Source of the DNA: UBA8886 sp002731655
GTDB lineage: Archaea; Thermoplasmatota; Poseidoniia; MGIII; CG-Epi1
DNA length: 7,517 bases
Assembly: GCA_030754655.1 (NCBI GenBank)
Contig: JASLZX010000028.1
Location: forward strand, 1 to 7,517
Direction of reading: 5' to 3'
Shown here in pieces: positions 1 to 4,467 of the stretch. The position numbers and the translations under genes are program-made. The stretch's first letter is position 1. Each line of letters opens with the position of its first letter. The notes below the pieces were generated by a model. It ran no database searches. It saw nothing but the letters and a program-made list of their open reading frames with translations, and was not told where the DNA came from.

Positions 1-596
1 GTAAAAGTATCATTTCCTGACCGTCCGGAATCCTCACTACCAGAGCGTCCGGCTTGAGCCAACTCATATGGACAAGGTTGTACCCATTCAGTCCCGCCAT
101 CTCCCTTCGATGCCCAGCAGCCTAACTCCGGGTTGTGTACAATATCACGTGAAAGGCGGGCGAGGATTTCCTCGAAGCCCTGCATGGATTCCACCGCAGT
201 CGGCTCGGTGTACGCCGAGTCCGGGTAAAGGTCCACACCGATCGCCACGAAATGGTTCAGAAAGCCATTGTGGGCCTCCCCAACCGTCTGGGCATGTTCA
301 CATAATGAATCGTCCGCAAGAGGGCAAACATAATCGCTGGCAAACGAAGCCCCAAAAGGCATTGAATCCAGAACTGTCCGGGAAGCCGTCAGGGTGACTT
401 CATCTAGCGCCAGTTCATCCTCCCCAGATTCAGGCGAGGCGGGACTCTCTCCAGTTCCGGGCACCAGTCCACTTTCGGCCTGGAACGGACCGTTGCTGTC
501 GTTGGTTCCGATATAATCGCCAGTAATGCCCACGAAGGCCGAGGCGACCATCAGGCAGACGACGAGCAGTGCAGATAGGCTGGATTTCACTTTCAT
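1..596 (-). CDS. Secreted Cys-containing protein of unknown function (3' end beyond window)
   Basis: The minus strand is open without a stop from the ATG at 596-594 to the left edge, giving 198 codons of an incomplete gene. The product begins with a clear signal peptide: basic MKVK, then a hydrophobic stretch at about residues 5-23 rich in L, V and A, with a plausible cleavage site after ASA (residue 20). A low-complexity S/P/G/E/D-rich linker covers about residues 27-65, which is typical of exported archaeal proteins. The mature part has four cysteines (91, 99, 160, 175) that could form two disulfides, and includes a WVQPCPYEL stretch near 171-179. The tail is again rich in S, G and D. I do not recognise a family and assign no function. 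The start is supported by the signal peptide and by a TATA-like box about 33 bp upstream. It is divergent from the Cys/His ORF at 638. Confidence 0.85.
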   Translation of the reverse strand, partial: MKVKSSLSALLVVCLMVASAFVGITGDYIGTNDSNGPFQAESGLVPGTGESPASPESGEDELALDEVTLTASRTVLDSMPFGASFASDYVCPLADDSLCEHAQTVGEAHNGFLNHFVAIGVDLYPDSAYTEPTAVESMQGFEEILARLSRDIVHNPELGCWASKGDGGTEWVQPCPYELAQAGRSGSEDSGRSGNDTF

Positions 597-625
597 GGTA
601 GCACCGACCAACACTCGAATGGTAC

Positions 626-633
626 TATTAATA
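626..633. promoter_or_regulatory. Palindromic TATA-like box between divergent genes
   Basis: TATTATA-type sequence TATTAATA is its own reverse complement and lies in an AT-rich dip. Its centre (629.5) is about 33 bp from the ATG of the minus-strand secreted-protein gene (596) and about 27-33 bp from the first plausible codons of the plus-strand Cys/His ORF (656-662). Archaeal TATA boxes sit about 26 bp before the transcription start, so it could serve either or both genes with a leader of a few bases. Position and sequence are seen; promoter function is inferred. Confidence 0.5.
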
Positions 634-637
634 ATGA

Positions 638-865
638 ACATACATTGCATCATACCATATACTGGAGGCTGTCAAGGCGGCGCTCAAGCAGCGGAATGCG
701 CGCTCCCTTTTCGCTAACGAAAGCGACTATGTTAGGGGATACTGTGTTGCCTGCGACAAACTCTACTGCGCCGAGCACTGGGAAGTGTTCACAATATTCG
801 AGGATGGCGGATGGTGCGACGGCTTCATTCTGACCTGCCCGGCAGGGCATCGGAAGGAGGTATGA
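638..865 (+). pseudogene. Small Cys/His (zinc-ribbon-like) ORF lacking a normal start
   Basis: This frame is open from just after a TGA at 635-637 to the TGA at 863-865. It reads as a real protein: an amphipathic N-terminal part (LEAVKAALKQRNARSLFA, from 662), then CVAC (743-754), CAEH (767-778), an aromatic stretch, a lone Cys (815) and CPAGH (836-850). The paired CxxC, CxxH and CxxGH groups suggest one or two zinc sites. The pattern resembles small bacterial proteins with YCxxC, YCxEHW and CPxGH motifs, but that is from memory and I give no function. There is no in-frame ATG, GTG or TTG. Removing one base between 636 and 662 would join the ATG at 634 to this frame, so this may be a degraded gene, a sequencing error or a non-standard start. 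The same frame stays open past the stop, from 866 to the TAA at 956. GC is lower than in the genes downstream. Confidence 0.55.
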
Positions 866-952
866 AACGGAAAACCCGATATCGCTACGGAATTTGAAAA
901 ACGTCTCGACGATAGACTTCAGGGCGAAAAACGAGTAAACAGTAAAAATGGT

Positions 953-981
953 AATTAATAGCAAATTAATGGCAAATTAAT
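953..981 (+). repeat. Three AATTAAT boxes with exact 11-bp period
   Basis: AATTAAT occurs at 953-959, 964-970 and 975-981. The last two lie within a 10-bp direct repeat, GCAAATTAAT, at 961-970 and 972-981. The 11-bp period is close to one helical turn, so the boxes face the same side of the DNA. This would fit a cooperative protein-binding site or a set of weak TATA boxes, although simple AT-rich drift is possible. The repeat itself is seen directly; the role is inferred. Confidence 0.6.
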
Positions 982-1007
982 CCCAGTTTCAATAGGAATC
1001 AATACAG

Positions 1008-1028
1008 CAACCTACCATAGGTAGGTTG
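1008..1028. repeat. Perfect inverted repeat, 9-bp arms, 3-bp spacer (operator-like)
   Basis: CAACCTACC at 1008-1016 and GGTAGGTTG at 1020-1028 are exact reverse complements around ATA. It ends two bases before the TATA-like box at 1031, the usual place for an archaeal operator that controls TFB/TBP access. It could instead form a hairpin with a very short loop in RNA, but no T-run follows closely, which argues against a simple terminator. The symmetry is seen; the operator role is inferred. Confidence 0.6.
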
Positions 1029-1030
1029 AC

Positions 1031-1038
1031 TATTATAG
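1031..1038 (+). promoter_or_regulatory. TATA-like box, candidate mutS promoter
   Basis: TATTATAG stands in an AT-rich dip directly after the inverted repeat. A start about 26 bp downstream would fall near 1058-1061 and give mutS a leader of roughly 60 nt. A second, weaker AT-rich patch (AAACACTAAA, about 1088-1097) lies 27-30 bp before the TTG start and would give a leaderless transcript. The sequence alone cannot decide between them. Confidence 0.45.
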
Positions 1039-1121
1039 GGTATTTTCTCCCGGAACTATGACGTCCCGGCGAGGACCGCCGCCCGAGAAAACACTAAACC
1101 CACCCGGCAATTGCGGGCTCC

Positions 1122-3704
1122 TTGTCCACGCCGATGATGAAGCAGTATTACTCCATCAAGCGCGAGCATCCCGACGCACTGCTGATGTTCCGCATGGGCG
1201 ACTTCTACGAGACCTTCGGCGAAGACGCGCGCACCGTTTCACGCGAGCTGGACATCGTGCTCACCGCGCGCGACCGTAAGTCGAAGAACCCGGTGCCGCT
1301 CGCCGGCATCCCCTACCACGCTCTTGATAGTTACCTGGCGAAACTGATTCGCCGCGGCTACCGCGTCGCCATCTGTGACCAGCTGGAAGACCCGCAGGCG
1401 GCGCGCGGGCTGGTGAAGCGCGGCGTGGTCCGCGTCGTCAGCCCCGGCACCATCGTCGAAGGCGCGCTGCTCGACGCCGGCCACAATTTCCTCGCTGCCG
1501 TGCTCGAGAGCGACGGCCGCTACGGGTTGGCGCTGCTCGATATCTCGACAGGGGACTTCCGCGCGGCGCAGTTCGCCAGCCGCGGCGGCCTCGAAGCAGA
1601 ACTGGTGCGGCACGCACCCGCCGAAGTGCTGGTCGCGCCGATCGCAGATGCGACCGACAGCGGTGGCGACGCTGGCCTTGCGGGCTGGCTCCGCGCGCAC
1701 GGCCTCGCGGTGACGGAAGCGGAGCTGGCGGGATGGCTGCACCCGGTCGCCGCGAAGGCGCTCAAGGGGCGCTTCGGTGCGCTCGAGCTCGAGCCGCTCG
1801 CGACGACCGCCGCCGGCGCGGTGCTCGAATACGCCAGCGCGACGCAGTTCTCCGAGCTGGCGCACTTGCGCCCGCCGGTGGCGCTCGCGACGCACGAGCA
1901 GATGATACTCGACGCGGTGACACTGCGCAACCTCGAAGTCGTCCGCGCGGTCGGCGACGGCGGTGTACACAACTCGCTTTTCGGCCATATCAACGCGACC
2001 GTCACAGCGGGCGGCGGCCGCACTCTGCGCGAATGGCTGCTGCGGCCGCTCGCAACACTCAAGCCGCTCGCAGCGCGGCACGACGCGGTGGGCGAGCTCG
2101 TCGGGAAGACGCTGCCGCGACGCGAAATCCGCGACATTCTCAAGGGATTCCAGGACGTCGAGCGGCTGCTGTCGCGCGTCGGCCACGGCTCGGCCTCGCC
2201 GCGCGACCTCGCCGGGCTGGGGCAGAGCCTCGCCATCGTCGGCGAACTACAGCAGCTGCTGACGGAAGAGCCGCTCGAAGCGGCGCTGCTCGCCGCGACC
2301 GCGGGCGAGATTGACCCACACCCCGAAGTTTCGAAGCACCTGGCACAGGCGCTGGTGGAGGAACCACCACTGGTCATCCGCGACGGTGGTATCTTTCGCG
2401 CCGGCTTCTCCAGTAAACTGGACCAGCTGCGCGGACAAGCGACGCAAGGGCGCGAGTGGGTCACCGCGCTGCAGGTGCAGGAACGCAAGCGGACCGGCAT
2501 CGCCAGGCTGAAGGTGGGCTACAATCGCGTCTTCGGCTACTACCTTGAAATCCCGAAAAAAGATGCGAAGAAAGTCCCCGAAAGCTACCACCGCAAGCAG
2601 ACCGTTGCGACCGGCGAGCGCTACATCACCCCCGAGCTGAAGGAGCAGGAGTCGGCCATCCTGCGCGCCGACGAGCGCGCCACCGCACTGGAGGGCGAGC
2701 TATTCCGCGAGCTGCGCGAATGGGTGCTGGCGCGGCTGCCGTCGCTACAGGTGACCGCGCGCGCCGTCGGCCAGTTCGATGCGCTGGCGGCGCTGGCTGA
2801 AGTTGCCGGGACGCGCGACTACTGCCAGCCCGAAATGTCCGAAACGGGCGCGCTGCACGTCTCCGACGGCCGCCACCCCGTCATCGAGCGGCTGCGCGAA
2901 GGCGAGTACATTCCCAACTCATTGCACCTCGACGACGCGCAGCGGCAGGTGATGGTCCTCACTGGCCCCAACATGGGCGGCAAATCCACCTACATGCGCC
3001 AGACAGCGCTCATCTGCCTGCTGGCGCAGGCCGGCTCATGGGTCCCCGCTGCATCGGCGCGGCTGCCGCTGATCGACCGCATCTTCACCCGCGTTGGCGC
3101 GCACGACGACCTGGTCCACGGCCACTCAACCTTCATGGTCGAGATGCTCGAGCTTGCCAACATCCTGCAGAACGCGACGCCGCGCTCATTGGTGCTGCTC
3201 GACGAAATCGGCCGTGGCACCTCGACCTACGACGGGCTAGCGATTGCGTGGGCCGTTGCTGAACAGCTCCACGCCGGCAAGGGCGTCAAGACCATGTTCG
3301 CGACGCACTACCACCAGTTGACCGACCTGGCGCGGCTGCTCGACCGCGCCTTCAACTCGCACATGCAGGCGCGTGAGGAAGGCAACGAACTGCTGCTGCT
3401 CTACCGCGTGGCGGAGGGGCCAGCCGACGCATCGTTCGGCGTCCACGTCGCGCAGATGGCGGGCGTCCCTGACACCGTGACGGCACGCGCCCGCGAAGTG
3501 CTCGGCAAGCTGGAGCAGGACGCCACCGTCGAGGTCTCGACCGCGGGCGGCCCGGTGCAGGCGGTCTTCGATCTGGCACAGGCAGCTGCTGCCGAACAGA
3601 AAACGGACCCGCTGCGCGACGAAATCCGCAAGCTGGATCTGATGAACATGACGCCGTTGCAGGCGCTCGAGAAGCTGCACGACCTACAGCAGGAATTGCT
3701 CTAG
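1122..3704 (+). CDS. mutS: DNA mismatch repair ATPase MutS
   Basis: Encodes an 860-residue MutS, close to the E. coli length (853). MutS dimers bind mispaired bases and small loops and, with ATP, recruit MutL. The N-terminal mismatch domain has the Phe-x-Glu motif (GDFYETF, F28 and E30). The connector follows at about 120-245, and core and clamp domains at about 260-560 with the NRVFGYYLEI and ERYITPELKE motifs. The ATPase has Walker A GPNMGGKST (K621), the signature region near 650-670, Walker B LLDEIGRG (D694, E695) and ATHYHQL (H729). It ends in the usual TPLQALEKLHDLQ helix. The TTG at 1122 is chosen because it gives the usual STPMMKQY beginning, an in-frame TAA at 1095 blocks longer forms, and no other standard start lies between; ATG 1134 is the alternative. 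Its TAG overlaps the stop of the convergent gene. MutS in archaea is generally viewed as bacterial in origin. Confidence 0.97.
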   Translation: MSTPMMKQYYSIKREHPDALLMFRMGDFYETFGEDARTVSRELDIVLTARDRKSKNPVPLAGIPYHALDSYLAKLIRRGYRVAICDQLEDPQAARGLVKRGVVRVVSPGTIVEGALLDAGHNFLAAVLESDGRYGLALLDISTGDFRAAQFASRGGLEAELVRHAPAEVLVAPIADATDSGGDAGLAGWLRAHGLAVTEAELAGWLHPVAAKALKGRFGALELEPLATTAAGAVLEYASATQFSELAHLRPPVALATHEQMILDAVTLRNLEVVRAVGDGGVHNSLFGHINATVTAGGGRTLREWLLRPLATLKPLAARHDAVGELVGKTLPRREIRDILKGFQDVERLLSRVGHGSASPRDLAGLGQSLAIVGELQQLLTEEPLEAALLAATAGEIDPHPEVSKHLAQALVEEPPLVIRDGGIFRAGFSSKLDQLRGQATQGREWVTALQVQERKRTGIARLKVGYNRVFGYYLEIPKKDAKKVPESYHRKQTVATGERYITPELKEQESAILRADERATALEGELFRELREWVLARLPSLQVTARAVGQFDALAALAEVAGTRDYCQPEMSETGALHVSDGRHPVIERLREGEYIPNSLHLDDAQRQVMVLTGPNMGGKSTYMRQTALICLLAQAGSWVPAASARLPLIDRIFTRVGAHDDLVHGHSTFMVEMLELANILQNATPRSLVLLDEIGRGTSTYDGLAIAWAVAEQLHAGKGVKTMFATHYHQLTDLARLLDRAFNSHMQAREEGNELLLLYRVAEGPADASFGVHVAQMAGVPDTVTARAREVLGKLEQDATVEVSTAGGPVQAVFDLAQAAAAEQKTDPLRDEIRKLDLMNMTPLQALEKLHDLQQELL
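3701..3704. other. CTAG palindrome shared as stop codon by two convergent genes
   Basis: The tetranucleotide CTAG supplies TAG for mutS on the plus strand (3702-3704) and TAG for the membrane-protein gene on the minus strand (3703-3701). The coding regions therefore overlap by four bases, with no intergenic terminator between them. Each transcript must end inside the other gene, so complementary 3' ends are expected. Confidence 0.9.
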
Positions 3705-4411
3705 GCGATGTCGAGCAGGAAGCTGCGCTGCTTCTCGTTGCCCGCCACGTCGAACGCGGTGATGCGCACGGTGTAGCTGCCGGTATCGAGCCCCTCATCT
3801 AGCAGGAAATACCAGCCGTAGCTCGCTTCGACACCCCATGCGTTGCCGGCCGGCAACAGCTGCAGCCGTCCATATGCGGCGCCGTCGAGCACCAGCCCCG
3901 CCCCATCCTTCTGCAGCGCCAGCCGCGCTTCCGTGACTTCACGATTGTCGCGCAGGTCGACGACGAAGAGCAGCGTAGCGTCGGCGTCGGGGACGACGGT
4001 CGTGTTCCAGCCGTCGTCGTCCTCGATGTAGAAGTCGAGCCCGCCGACGCGCGGCGGGGCGATGTCACTGAACGGTGGGTTCGAGAGCAGGATGAAGACC
4101 CCCAGCCAGGCGAAGAGCGCCGTCAGGATTGGCCCGGCCCAGCTCTTGCGCTCGAAGCTGCTGGTGTCGATAATCAGCGGCAGGATTTTGATAATAGCGA
4201 AACAGGCAGCGAAGCCGAAGAGCAGGCCGTAGCGCGCCTGCCCCGTCGCGAGCGAGAGCTGCCAGCTCATGAGCCCGACGAGCAGCGCCCAGGCGACGCC
4301 GATGAGCCCCGCCTTCGAGTCGCGCACCTCCTTCTCGAGCCACTCGGTACGGTCGAATTCGGGGAACACGAACGACGGCTCCGCCTTCTCGCCCTTCTTC
4401 TTCTTGGCCAT
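3701..4411 (-). CDS. Three-helix membrane protein with exported beta-rich C-terminal domain, unknown function
   Basis: Encodes 236 residues starting MAKKKKGEKAEP at the ATG 4411-4409. A longer form from the ATG at 4465 is possible, but it would contain the shared TATA-like box and its extra 18 residues look non-coding. A lysine-rich cytoplasmic N-terminus is followed by three predicted membrane helices at about 35-53, 61-81 and 92-110. By the positive-inside rule this puts residues 111-236 outside the cell. That part begins with an acidic stretch (EDDDGW, 130-135) and ends in a beta-rich segment (GSYTVRITAFDVAGNEKQ, 211-228) like the last strands of an Ig-type fold. No catalytic motif is visible and I recognise no named family. 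It is divergent from the site-2 protease gene and probably shares its promoter, so a joint envelope role is possible but unproven. Its stop overlaps that of mutS. Confidence 0.88.
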   Translation of the reverse strand: MAKKKKGEKAEPSFVFPEFDRTEWLEKEVRDSKAGLIGVAWALLVGLMSWQLSLATGQARYGLLFGFAACFAIIKILPLIIDTSSFERKSWAGPILTALFAWLGVFILLSNPPFSDIAPPRVGGLDFYIEDDDGWNTTVVPDADATLLFVVDLRDNREVTEARLALQKDGAGLVLDGAAYGRLQLLPAGNAWGVEASYGWYFLLDEGLDTGSYTVRITAFDVAGNEKQRSFLLDIA

Positions 4412-4435
4412 AGCGTCGCGCGCAGCGCAGCAGCC

Positions 4436-4446
4436 TACAAATAAAG
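4436..4446. promoter_or_regulatory. Single TATA-like element for two divergent genes
   Basis: TACAAATAAAG (CTTTATTTGTA on the other strand) is the only AT-rich patch in the 56 bp between the two starts. Its centre, 4441, is 27 bp before the GTG of the protease gene (4468) and 30 bp before the ATG of the membrane-protein gene (4411). Both distances fit leaderless or nearly leaderless archaeal transcription, and neither gene has a Shine-Dalgarno sequence at its start. Bidirectional use is inferred. Confidence 0.6.
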
Positions 4447-4467
4447 CCCCCCACTCGCGCGGCATCT

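Larger units (their letters stand above)
866..1121. other. Gene-poor, AT-rich region upstream of mutS
   Basis: This stretch contains no convincing complete gene. Its first 90 bases continue the open frame of the Cys/His ORF beyond its TGA, coding a charged tail (TEFEKRLDDRLQGEKRVN) to the TAA at 956-958. The remainder is AT-rich and holds the phased AATTAAT boxes, an inverted repeat and a TATA-like box, listed separately. The last 60 bases return to high GC and lead into mutS. No tRNA-like cloverleaf was seen. Confidence 0.6.

Noticed and set aside
862..897. ATG at 862 directly after AAGGAGG, overlapping the preceding TGA
   Set aside because: The Shine-Dalgarno-like run is only one base from the ATG, too close to work, and the frame ends after 11 codons.
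650..964. Minus-strand open frame of 104 codons with a hydrophobic N-terminus
   Set aside because: It is antisense to the Cys/His frame, whose clustered metal-ligand motifs are much more protein-like; no motif or promoter supports the minus frame.
1008..1028. Inverted repeat read as a terminator or mobile-element end
   Set aside because: No T-run follows, archaeal termination does not depend on hairpins, and no second copy, target duplication or transposase was found.
1058..1279. Plus-strand frame starting with an ATG about 26 bp after the TATA-like box at 1031
   Set aside because: The promoter spacing is tempting for a leaderless leader peptide, but most of it overlaps mutS out of frame and its Arg-rich composition is that of a frame shadow.
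1239..2500. Long minus-strand frames opposite mutS
   Set aside because: They are Arg/Ala/Ser-rich mirror frames caused by GC-biased codon positions in a clearly identified mutS.
4412..4465. N-terminal extension of the minus-strand membrane protein to the ATG at 4465
   Set aside because: It would place the only TATA-like box inside the coding region; the MAKKKK start at 4411 fits promoter spacing and a normal cytoplasmic N-terminus.
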